Assembly: GCA_002840755.1 (NCBI GenBank)
Contig: PHBZ01000029.1
Span: 1 to 64,000 of the forward strand
Reading direction: 5' to 3'
Length of the DNA: 64,000 bases
DNA from: Chloroflexi bacterium HGW-Chloroflexi-10
GTDB taxonomy: Bacteria > Chloroflexota > Anaerolineae > Anaerolineales > Anaerolineaceae
Notes under the pieces: model-generated
What the model was told of the DNA's origin: nothing
Database searches by the model: none
Seen by the model: only the letters and a program-made list of their open reading frames with translations
Made by a program: the position numbers and the translations under genes
Part shown: positions 41,193-48,356 of the stretch, piece by piece
How positions within the stretch are numbered: the first letter of the stretch is position 1
Layout: the number at the start of each line of letters is the position of its first letter

Positions 41193-42071
41193 TCAACCGG
41201 CAGTGATTGGGTTGACCAACTCACCGATTTTCGAAATTTGGATGCGGACTTCGTCGCCTGGGCGCATGAAGGGTGGCAGCGTTTGTGCCAGCGCGGTTTT
41301 GGCTGGTGTACCGGTGGAGAGAAGGTCGCCCGGCTCCAGGGTCATTACCGTTGTCAGGTAGGCGATCAGGTAAGGGATGGTGAAGATCATGTTGCCGGTG
41401 TGGGCGCGTTGGAGTTCCTGCCCGTTGAGGGTCAGGCTCAGATCCAGGTTGTGCGGGTCGGGAATTTCATCAGTGGTAACCAGTACGGGGCCCATCGGAC
41501 CGAAGGTGTCAAAACATTTGCCTAGCATCCACTGGCTGGTACGCTTCTGGTAATCCCGCGCGCTGACATCGTTGAAAATAGTGTAACCGGCTACATAATC
41601 ATAGGCATTTTCCTCCTCCACGCGGTAAGCGCGTTTGCCTATCACCACCGCCAGTTCCGCCTCGTAATCCACCTGCCGTGTGACGGGCGGGATGATAATA
41701 GGCATATTCGGGCCGGTGACGGTATTGGTGGTTTTGTTAAAAAAGTTTGGATATTCAGCCGGAATAGTGCGCCCGATGCCAATATGATCAGAATAATTAT
41801 GCCCCAGGCAGATGATCTTTCCGGGACGTTGCATCGGCGCGACCAGTGTGACTGCTTCAATAGGGATGAGCGCTCTTCCTGGCGGAAAGTCTATAACCCG
41901 GCGCGCCATTTCCCGGGCGGCTTCACCGGCGTCTAAAAAAGAAATCATCTGCGCCGGTATATCAGCCGCGGCGTGGTTAAGATCCACAATATAGCTTTGA
42001 TGAGGCTGACGGATTAGCGCACCCACGCGGGCTGTCGGTTCATTGTTGGACATGAAACTAACCAGTTGCAT
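41193..42071 (-). CDS. fumarylacetoacetate hydrolase family protein
   Basis: A 292-aa FAH-family enzyme. It contains KIICLGHNYSDHIGI and the metal-binding VDYEAELAVVIGKRAYRV (E-x-E), then NDVSARDYQKRTSQWMLGKCFDTFGPMGPVLVTTDEI and LLSTGTPAKTAL. Family members hydrolyse or decarboxylate 2-oxo acids and dehydrate sugar acids. Followed downstream by nothing on this strand; upstream on the same strand is the GPH-type transporter, with which it may form a sugar-acid or oligosaccharide locus. Substrate not determined. Confidence 0.87.
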   Translation of the reverse strand: MQLVSFMSNNEPTARVGALIRQPHQSYIVDLNHAAADIPAQMISFLDAGEAAREMARRVIDFPPGRALIPIEAVTLVAPMQRPGKIICLGHNYSDHIGIGRTIPAEYPNFFNKTTNTVTGPNMPIIIPPVTRQVDYEAELAVVIGKRAYRVEEENAYDYVAGYTIFNDVSARDYQKRTSQWMLGKCFDTFGPMGPVLVTTDEIPDPHNLDLSLTLNGQELQRAHTGNMIFTIPYLIAYLTTVMTLEPGDLLSTGTPAKTALAQTLPPFMRPGDEVRIQISKIGELVNPITAG

Positions 42072-42197
42072 AGCGTTCTCCCTTAATGCGTTACTTGTTC
42101 GGGCTGAGCAAGTATTCTTAATTTCAATGCCTCGTGATAAGAAACAGATTCACAAGGGATCTCCATTTGATTGTTTTTTTTGTCTGGTTTGCAGTGC

Positions 42198-43550
42198 TTA
42201 ATCGGACGAAGTCCCGGATTTTCCGGTGAAAGCAGCGTGTGTTTTTCGGTTGATTGGGAACCAGATCAGCAGCGGCAGCGCAACGAAAAAGGCAATCACC
42301 GGTACAATGGCAAAAAAGAAACGGATGCCGAAAAGGGCTTGGTCAGTTTGGATGGCGTTAGGTACATAGCCGTACAGTTTGAGCGCCCAGCCGCTGGCAG
42401 CAATACCCAAAGCGCCGGTCAGCTTTCCCAGGAAGGCATTCACCCCAAAATAGATGCCCTCGTGGCGTTCACCCGTCAGCGCCTGGTCCACTTCTACCAC
42501 ATCCGGCAGCATACTCCAAGGGAAGACGTATTGTGCAGAGAAGCCTAATCCTGCCACAAATGCTACGCCGTAAATAATCGGCGTTGGTTGGGCGGGTAGG
42601 AAGAAGGCTACCAGAATAGCCAGGCTGGCGATTCCCAAACCCAAAGCGTAGGCCGGACCTTTGCTCAGCTTTCGAGAGGCGTACCGCCAGGGCAGCAAGA
42701 AGATCGCGATGGTTGCCAGCATGACAAACATGACCAGTGATATTTCATCGGCCATTTTTAGTTGGTAGGTCAGGAAAAATGGCAGCAGGCTGGTGAGCAG
42801 GGTAAAACTGATGCTGATAATGGTGCTCATGATCATGTATTGTACAAAGGGACGGTTGCGAAAGACGAATTTTAACTGCGCGAGCACCCGCATACTCGCA
42901 GGCTTTAAGTCGGAGTTAGGTGTTTCTTTGATGCCAAATGTAGTGATCAGCAGGGTGATGATCGCAACACCTCCAAACACGGCTCCCATGCCGCTGTAGG
43001 CAGCTTGTTTGGTCCAGCCCAGGTTGAGAAAGAAACCGGCAACCGCGGTTGTCAGCGCAGCACCGAGGATATAGCCCAGGACAGTGAAGATCATGCGGAT
43101 TGAAATGAGCGAGGTGCGTTCATCGTAGTCATAGGTCAGTTCGGCCGAGAGCGCATAATAAGGCACACTGACAACTGTCTGAAAGGTATCGGCCAGCAGG
43201 AAAGTGCCTAATACAGCCAGAAAGGCCTGTACACCTACTAAACCGGGTGGCAGCGAGAATAACAACCACACCGAAAGGCCAAATGGAATTGCGCCCAATA
43301 ACATATAGGGCTTGCGACGGCCCCAACGGCTGCGGGTACGGTCAGAAAAATAACCAAACAACGGGTCGTTGATGGCATCCCAGGTCAGTTTGCCAACCAG
43401 CATGGCAGAGCCGGCCAATGCAGGGTCTATGCCGGCAATATCGGTGTAATAGAAGAGCAGAAAAAACTGGATGGAAGCGGTGAGCAGCGAAATACCGAGA
43501 TCCGCAATGCCATAGAAGATTTTTGTCTTTTGGGTAAGTTTGGACTCCAT
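42198..43550 (-). CDS. GPH-family sugar:cation symporter (MelB-like MFS)
   Basis: A 450-aa, 12-helix transporter. The N-terminal KIFYGIADLGISLLTASIQFFLLFYYTDIAGI and DPLFGYFSDRTRSRWGRRKPY are hallmarks of the glycoside-pentoside-hexuronide:cation symporters (MelB/XylP). It probably imports a sugar or glycoside with Na+ or H+. It lies in the same orientation as the FAH gene (126 nt downstream) and the GxGYxYP gene (111 nt upstream), consistent with glycan use. Confidence 0.87.
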   Translation of the reverse strand: MESKLTQKTKIFYGIADLGISLLTASIQFFLLFYYTDIAGIDPALAGSAMLVGKLTWDAINDPLFGYFSDRTRSRWGRRKPYMLLGAIPFGLSVWLLFSLPPGLVGVQAFLAVLGTFLLADTFQTVVSVPYYALSAELTYDYDERTSLISIRMIFTVLGYILGAALTTAVAGFFLNLGWTKQAAYSGMGAVFGGVAIITLLITTFGIKETPNSDLKPASMRVLAQLKFVFRNRPFVQYMIMSTIISISFTLLTSLLPFFLTYQLKMADEISLVMFVMLATIAIFLLPWRYASRKLSKGPAYALGLGIASLAILVAFFLPAQPTPIIYGVAFVAGLGFSAQYVFPWSMLPDVVEVDQALTGERHEGIYFGVNAFLGKLTGALGIAASGWALKLYGYVPNAIQTDQALFGIRFFFAIVPVIAFFVALPLLIWFPINRKTHAAFTGKSGTSSD

Positions 43551-43661
43551 GAAAAGTCCTTTCGGGTTTGGTAATATTGGGGTTAGGGGATTTTTCTTTT
43601 GTGGAATATTACAGATATGCTGATTCTAGCGGAGAACGGTGGGATGTCAACGCGGAATGGT

Positions 43662-45359
43662 TTAGTCTTTTTGGTGTAGGTGCTGGCGGACCAGGTGTAG
43701 GAATGTGTCGCCGCGAACAATATGAATATGCGGATTAGTAATCTGATGTGCAAAATGGGCAATATCTTCCAGGTTGGTGCGGTAGGCGAACAGGTGTACG
43801 CCGATAAAAGCTGGGCATGGGGCTGTCGCAGCTAGTTGGTGAACGCTTTCCAGTAACTGTTCCGCGGAATCCCAGATGTGCGCTACACGTGGAATCTGGT
43901 TGGCTATGATGATGGTCTCGTCCAGTAGGGTCTGTGGAGAGCGTCCCAGGTTGGCATAACCGGCCAGGTAGCCGAGTAGGCAGGGGTTGTGCGTGGCCAG
44001 CTGTCGCAGCACTCGACGCGGTGGATCGGAAATGTAGGTGGTGGCAATCTGTACCCCGGCAGCGCGGCAAATACGGGCGGTTTCACGCAGGTATGCCGGC
44101 AAATTAGGTGCCAGTGGCGGGATAAGATAACCAGCCCCGGAAGGACCAGCAATCAGGCAGTCGCTGGCTGTGGCGGATAATTGAAATTTTTCGAGCAGCG
44201 CTGGGGCAATTTCAACCAGCAGGGGTTGGATTTCCCAGTTGAAACACACTTCTCCACGGCTCGCACTGTACCAGTTACCCATTTCTCCGGTACTCATCAT
44301 CATTAGCTGGTCGCCATCTGAGAGGGTAAAGGTCAGGTAGGTGCCCTGTTCATCAAGTGGGCTGTCTTGCTGAGGCGCAGGAGGTGGAATAAGCGCTCCG
44401 AGGGGTTGTACGCGGGCATGGAAGGAGAAATTTGCGGCGAGGTGCGCCGGAACCAGGCGCAGCCCGTTGGCTGAAAGCAGTGTCATGAAAGTCAGTTCAT
44501 CGTCACGGCGCGTATGCCATCCGAAAATAGTCGGGTAATTCGGGGTTTTAACCGCTTGTTGAATACGGTTATGCAGGCGCACTTCCGCAGATTTAAAGCC
44601 CATCCAGGCCAGACCCAGTTTACGCAGTGGTCCATCCAGATGCAGCCCAAAAAGGATTTCGCGCAGCCAGGCCGGGCCGAAAGCTAGCAGCAGCAAGAGC
44701 ATTTGTCCCAGGCCAGGTTGGCTGCTGCCCAGGTTATAGGTGAAAATCTTGTTCTGCACCAGGTAATCTACAAATTCAGGGCGTTGCCAATCGGGTTCAA
44801 TGCAGGCAATTTCTCCGCTTTTGCACTTGGGGAAGAGGTTTTTAAATGACCAAAGTACCAGGTCTAGCCGGTTTTGCCACCGTCCGCGCAGATCATGTAC
44901 CACCGGCAAGCCCAGGGAGGCTGCCCAATCCACCATACCGGCTTCCACAAGCAGCAGGTCCTCTTGGGCAGCCAGCATCAATGCCACATTGACACTGTCC
45001 GCAAAACCGGCATCCCAGATAATATAGCCTTGAATGCACTGGGCGTACTTGTGGATGATTTCATCCAGATCCTTGGCATACTCCAGTGACATGCCATGGG
45101 CTGCATGGTAATACTCCAGGTTGCGTTGATCCTGGGCACCGAGCATGGCGCGATATTTACCAAACCAGATTTCATCATCCAGAAAGACCTCATTGGTACG
45201 GCGTGCAAGCGGGTCGTCATAAATGCCATAATCCAGAAATAAAACAGGGCTTTCCCGGTTGAGTAGACCTTGCAGTGCTGCGGCGCAGATGCGCTGCGCG
45301 TAAGCGGCGTTGGATACATCCAACACAAAGACGGGGATTCTGTAATTTTGATTGTACAT
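43662..45359 (-). CDS. GxGYxYP domain protein (putative glycoside hydrolase)
   Basis: A 565-aa protein. It begins YRIPVFVLDVSNAAYAQRICAAALQGLLNR, typical of the GxGYxYP N-terminal domain, and has the name-giving motif as GPSGAGYLIPP near residue 430, plus LTFTLSDGDQLMMMSTGEMGNWY. The family is a putative glycoside hydrolase group known from sugar-use loci; its reaction is unproven. No signal peptide is visible. I favour ATG 45359 over the longer frame from 45470: the extra 37 residues look unlike the family, and TATAAT lies 6 nt before ATG 45359, suggesting a leaderless mRNA. The longer start is possible. Confidence 0.75.
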   Translation of the reverse strand: MYNQNYRIPVFVLDVSNAAYAQRICAAALQGLLNRESPVLFLDYGIYDDPLARRTNEVFLDDEIWFGKYRAMLGAQDQRNLEYYHAAHGMSLEYAKDLDEIIHKYAQCIQGYIIWDAGFADSVNVALMLAAQEDLLLVEAGMVDWAASLGLPVVHDLRGRWQNRLDLVLWSFKNLFPKCKSGEIACIEPDWQRPEFVDYLVQNKIFTYNLGSSQPGLGQMLLLLLAFGPAWLREILFGLHLDGPLRKLGLAWMGFKSAEVRLHNRIQQAVKTPNYPTIFGWHTRRDDELTFMTLLSANGLRLVPAHLAANFSFHARVQPLGALIPPPAPQQDSPLDEQGTYLTFTLSDGDQLMMMSTGEMGNWYSASRGEVCFNWEIQPLLVEIAPALLEKFQLSATASDCLIAGPSGAGYLIPPLAPNLPAYLRETARICRAAGVQIATTYISDPPRRVLRQLATHNPCLLGYLAGYANLGRSPQTLLDETIIIANQIPRVAHIWDSAEQLLESVHQLAATAPCPAFIGVHLFAYRTNLEDIAHFAHQITNPHIHIVRGDTFLHLVRQHLHQKD

Positions 45360-45607
45360 AGTTAAATTATAGTAAGGATTTGTTTCGTTATGGTAAAAAG
45401 GAGAAATATGGACTACGGAAGGATAGGATGAATTCAGCAGCCAGGCGTGGAAGGGCGTGGATTGGAACATGCTGGATCGTTTATGGAAGTAGGTCTTATT
45501 GACAACCCTAAGAGTATGACTAACTCGGTGATGGTAGTGAAAGTAGGGGAGAAGTTTCCCAGGTAGTTGTTTGAGAAATATTTTGGCATGAAAGAATAAA
45601 GGGATTT

Positions 45608-46000
45608 ATGCGGGAGAAAGATAAACGGATTTCCAAAACAGAAATTAAGGAGTTTATTGCAGACATGCAATACGACTTCCCTTTTGCCAAACCACTGCCC
45701 CTACAGCCCAAATGGATACCTGCTCTGAAGGTTACTCTGGTACTGTTTTGTATTTTGGATTATTGGTATTGGTTTGGCCTGGCAAAGACAGTGGCTGCTT
45801 TGTTGATCTTTGTGGTGCTCAGCCTGCTGGTGCATTTACACTATCGCACTAAGACGAAGGGCTTCCAGCAAAACTGGCGGGACTTTGCGGTGTTGGTGAG
45901 GCGAAATGGGCAAAAAGAGAAGAAAGTTGGCCTGTTTTACTATGTCGGTATTACGTTAAGTCTGCTGGTTGCCATGGTCGTCAGCCAGTTGCTACTGTGA
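45608..46000 (+). CDS. small membrane protein, unknown function
   Basis: A 130-aa protein with a basic/acidic N-terminal cytoplasmic part (KRISKTEIKEFIADMQYDFPFA), two close helices (VTLVLFCILDYWYWFGL and TVAALLIFVVLSLLVHLHY), a basic loop and a last helix (VGITLSLLVAMVVSQLLL). I recognise no family. AAAGGGA precedes the ATG. It converges with the MgtC gene, 37 nt away. Confidence 0.6.
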   Translation: MREKDKRISKTEIKEFIADMQYDFPFAKPLPLQPKWIPALKVTLVLFCILDYWYWFGLAKTVAALLIFVVLSLLVHLHYRTKTKGFQQNWRDFAVLVRRNGQKEKKVGLFYYVGITLSLLVAMVVSQLLL

Positions 46001-46037
46001 ATCTTCCTGAGACTGAATTGGAGAACCTGTAAGGGAT

Positions 46038-46706
46038 TTACTCAAATTTGATTGATCGGATCCCATCAATGTCTGTGAGGTCGGTCAATAGATTGTCGAT
46101 CGTTCTCCCTTCTTTTAGCTTGAAAGTCATTATGAATTTGGAGCGCTTATGCTGCAAATCTTTATGAACGCTAAAGCCAGGGTTGATACTGGCGTGTCTT
46201 TCAACTACTACCCGAAGGTTATTTAGCATTTCGCGCCGGTCTACAGTTGTGATGGCCAACTGCGAAACAACCCTTGGCTTGATAAAGCGCTTTTCAAAAA
46301 AGTTGATCAGGATCAGGGTAACCAATAACAAACAGGTTGTGAAAATTGCTACCAATAGATAACCTGAACCGACAGCCAATCCCACCACGGCCATGCTCCA
46401 CATGGATGTCGCTGTAGTCAGGCCCTTAATGTTTGGGCCATAGCGAATAATCGCACCTACACCCAGAAAGCCGATTCCCGAAATTACCTGCGCCGCCATT
46501 CGCGCTGGATCCCCGTTAGGAACCAGTGGGCGATATTCCATAGCAATATTAATCGAAAGGGTCATGGCCAGCGTGGCGCCAACTACCAAAATAATATGCG
46601 TGCGCAACCCGGCGGGCTGGTTGTTACGCTCCCGTTCATAACCTACCAAACCACCCAGAACTGCCGCAACAAGGAGCCGCACGATGATATCTGTTTCGCT
46701 GATCAT
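46038..46706 (-). CDS. MgtC/SapB family membrane protein
   Basis: A 222-aa protein with four N-terminal helices: VRLLVAAVLGGLVGYERERNNQPAGLRTH (the signature ER-x-x-x-PAGLRTH), AMTLSINIA, VISGIGFLGVGAIIR and the TTATSMWSMAVVGLAVGSGYL block. The C-terminal ~80 residues form a soluble ferredoxin-like domain. MgtC proteins affect Mg2+ and ATP homeostasis. Note that a P-type cation ATPase lies 1.6 kb away. AAAGGAGG precedes the ATG. Confidence 0.9.
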   Translation of the reverse strand: MISETDIIVRLLVAAVLGGLVGYERERNNQPAGLRTHIILVVGATLAMTLSINIAMEYRPLVPNGDPARMAAQVISGIGFLGVGAIIRYGPNIKGLTTATSMWSMAVVGLAVGSGYLLVAIFTTCLLLVTLILINFFEKRFIKPRVVSQLAITTVDRREMLNNLRVVVERHASINPGFSVHKDLQHKRSKFIMTFKLKEGRTIDNLLTDLTDIDGIRSIKFE

Positions 46707-46814
46707 TGGTCCTCCTTTGGAAGGATAACATTTCTTTCATTCTCAATATTTTTGTTGATTATACTCTCAAAACAACAGAGAAATATTGATACAGTATTCT
46801 GATAATCCCCGACA

Positions 46815-47240
46815 TTAGCCTTGAAAGTAGTAAGGAGCTGAGGCGTTCAGTAGATTTTCAACGCCTCTCAGATAAGGCATGTTGGCGTCGGCTGTTTGCA
46901 TATCTACCCATTGGATGGCTGAGATTTCAGTCTCATCCCGGATCGAGGGGTTGCCGGTCAATATTTTAGCCTGAAACGTGAAAAATATGGCATGATGATG
47001 GTCATTGAGCGTATATGCTTCGTTTACTGCCAGAATATTGCCAACACTAATTTTACAACCGATTTCTTCTTCTGCCTCACGCATCAGCGCCTGCTGCAAT
47101 GTTTCTCCAGGTTCCACAGCGCCGCCAGGCAAAGTCCAGTTGGATTGCTCAACGTTGTTGACCATCAGGATCTTTTCTTTTGTTTCATCAAAAATCAGGG
47201 CATAAACGACATCCACTCGTTTCATAACTATATTCTCCAT
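46815..47240 (-). CDS. Nudix hydrolase
   Basis: A 141-aa Nudix protein. The Nudix box is complete: GGAVEPGETLQQALMREAEEEIG (GX5EX7REUXEEXGU, with the conserved Glu residues). It begins MKRVDVVYALIFDE and has WTLPGGAV. Substrates of the family are nucleoside diphosphates linked to X; the specific one is unknown. A second in-frame ATG at 47225 is a possible start. Confidence 0.88.
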   Translation of the reverse strand: MENIVMKRVDVVYALIFDETKEKILMVNNVEQSNWTLPGGAVEPGETLQQALMREAEEEIGCKISVGNILAVNEAYTLNDHHHAIFFTFQAKILTGNPSIRDETEISAIQWVDMQTADANMPYLRGVENLLNASAPYYFQG

Positions 47241-47562
47241 TAAACGGTTTATTCAATAGACCGGTTTGTTTTATCACAATTGTATGGATTTTACCCGTTT
47301 CTCATTCAAATACGGTAGTAAAGAGGAAAGTAGACAGGGTTGGTCTGTATTGGAGATTATCTTTTCTCTGCCTTAACCAGAACAACCATGTTCTCTGTGG
47401 GTTAACTGTCATAGTTGCTGGCTGAGACTAATTAATTGACGATAAAATTAAAAGCTCTATAATGAAATCAGAAAAAAGATCACATATATAATTTACTGAA
47501 GCATTGGCGCGTTACAGTTATTTCGGGAGTTGAGCAATAATGGAGAGAATGTGGTTTGAGTA
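47241..47562. other. intergenic region with degraded palindromic element
   Basis: No gene. It separates a minus-strand Nudix gene from a plus-strand lipoprotein gene and contains copy D of the palindromic element (47337-47388). Several A+T-rich stretches (TATAAT at 47456-47461) could hold divergent promoters. Confidence 0.45.
47337..47388. repeat. degraded palindromic element, copy D
   Basis: GGGTTGGTCTG (47337-47347), interior TGGAGAT and GCCTTAACCAGA resembling copy A, right arm CCAGAACAACCA. Two or three mismatches per arm. Confidence 0.55.
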
Positions 47563-48096
47563 ATGGTAGAATCACAAATATATTTCCGATATTTCAAAAT
47601 AATCATCCTGTTGTGGGTCTTGCTGCTTCTGGCTGGTTGCACTACCGATAAAGTACTGACGGTTTCGGAGGTTTGGGAGCAGGCAGATGCGTTGGAAGGT
47701 ACAACGATTCTTGCGCGCGGGCGGATGCGTTTGTTTACCAGCCCATACCAGGGATTGACTGGCTGTGTGCAGGGTGGAGGGAATGCACTGGTTGGCATTG
47801 CGGCGCTATATGACGAGGATGCAGAAGATCCACATTATTCTGAGGAGCCCTTAAATAATATCCTCATTGCTGAGTCTGATTTACGCTGCGTGGGTAATAC
47901 CTGCGGGATGACCTGCGTGCCGTTCGATCCCAAGGGCGGCATGATTTTTGAACTGATGGGCACGTTGCGGGTGGAGAGAGAGGGTGGTTTAAAAAACGTG
48001 TTGCTGGAAGATATTCAACTGGAAAAATCTTTCAGGATTATCGAAGAAAAGCGTGAGCCAATTCCAACGGGCAAGTTTGAGTATTTGTTTCCGTAA
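47563..48096 (+). CDS. lipoprotein of unknown function
   Basis: A 177-aa predicted lipoprotein. The signal peptide (FKIIILLWVLLLLAGC) ends in a lipobox at Cys ~26. The mature part is beta-rich: LTVSEVWEQADALEGTTILARGRM, then Cys residues in GCVQGGG, LRCVGNTCGMTCVPFD, and LMGTLRVEREGGLKNVLLEDI. It looks like a small OB- or PDZ-like domain of tRNA_anti-like lipoproteins, but I cannot assign it. It precedes the Mn-riboswitch promoter. Confidence 0.6.
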   Translation: MVESQIYFRYFKIIILLWVLLLLAGCTTDKVLTVSEVWEQADALEGTTILARGRMRLFTSPYQGLTGCVQGGGNALVGIAALYDEDAEDPHYSEEPLNNILIAESDLRCVGNTCGMTCVPFDPKGGMIFELMGTLRVEREGGLKNVLLEDIQLEKSFRIIEEKREPIPTGKFEYLFP

Positions 48097-48142
48097 CGAC
48101 GATTCTTATACAACTCTTATAAATATTGCCTCCTACAAACCC

Positions 48143-48171
48143 TTGACAGCGCTTTTGGCTAACCTTATACT
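48143..48171 (+). promoter_or_regulatory. sigma70 promoter of the cation ATPase
   Basis: Perfect TTGACA (48143-48148), 17-nt spacer, TATACT (48166-48171). Predicted start near 48178, just before the riboswitch. Confidence 0.8.
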
Positions 48172-48181
48172 GATCTAGTAA

Positions 48182-48272
48182 TTGGGGAGTAGCATTCCCA
48201 CCAGGGAATGGGTTATCGTCAAGACGGAGATGTACTCCCGGTAGCCTATACGCCAAAAGCGTTTGCGAGACC
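48182..48272 (+). ncRNA. yybP-ykoY (Mn2+) riboswitch
   Basis: The leader contains the yybP-ykoY consensus: TTGGGGAGTAGC at the 5' side, a hairpin (ATTCCC...GGGAAT), ACTCCCGGTAGCC in the middle, and GCGAGACC at the 3' side, where a terminator begins. This riboswitch class senses Mn2+ and commonly precedes exporters and P-type ATPases. It lies between a perfect promoter and a cation-ATPase gene, which strengthens the call. By class behaviour, Mn2+ should allow read-through. Confidence 0.85.
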
Positions 48273-48299
48273 AACACACTCCGGTGTGCTGGTTTTTTT
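48270..48299 (+). terminator. riboswitch-linked intrinsic terminator
   Basis: Stem ACCAACACAC with GTGTGCTGGT (one mismatch), loop TCCG, then TTTTTTT. It begins within the last three bases of the riboswitch (GACC), so folding of the two is mutually exclusive. Confidence 0.85.
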
Positions 48300-48356
48300 G
48301 TTAAATACGAAAAGACCTGCATTAAAAAAACCTTATTTAGAGAGAAGGGTATTAAG

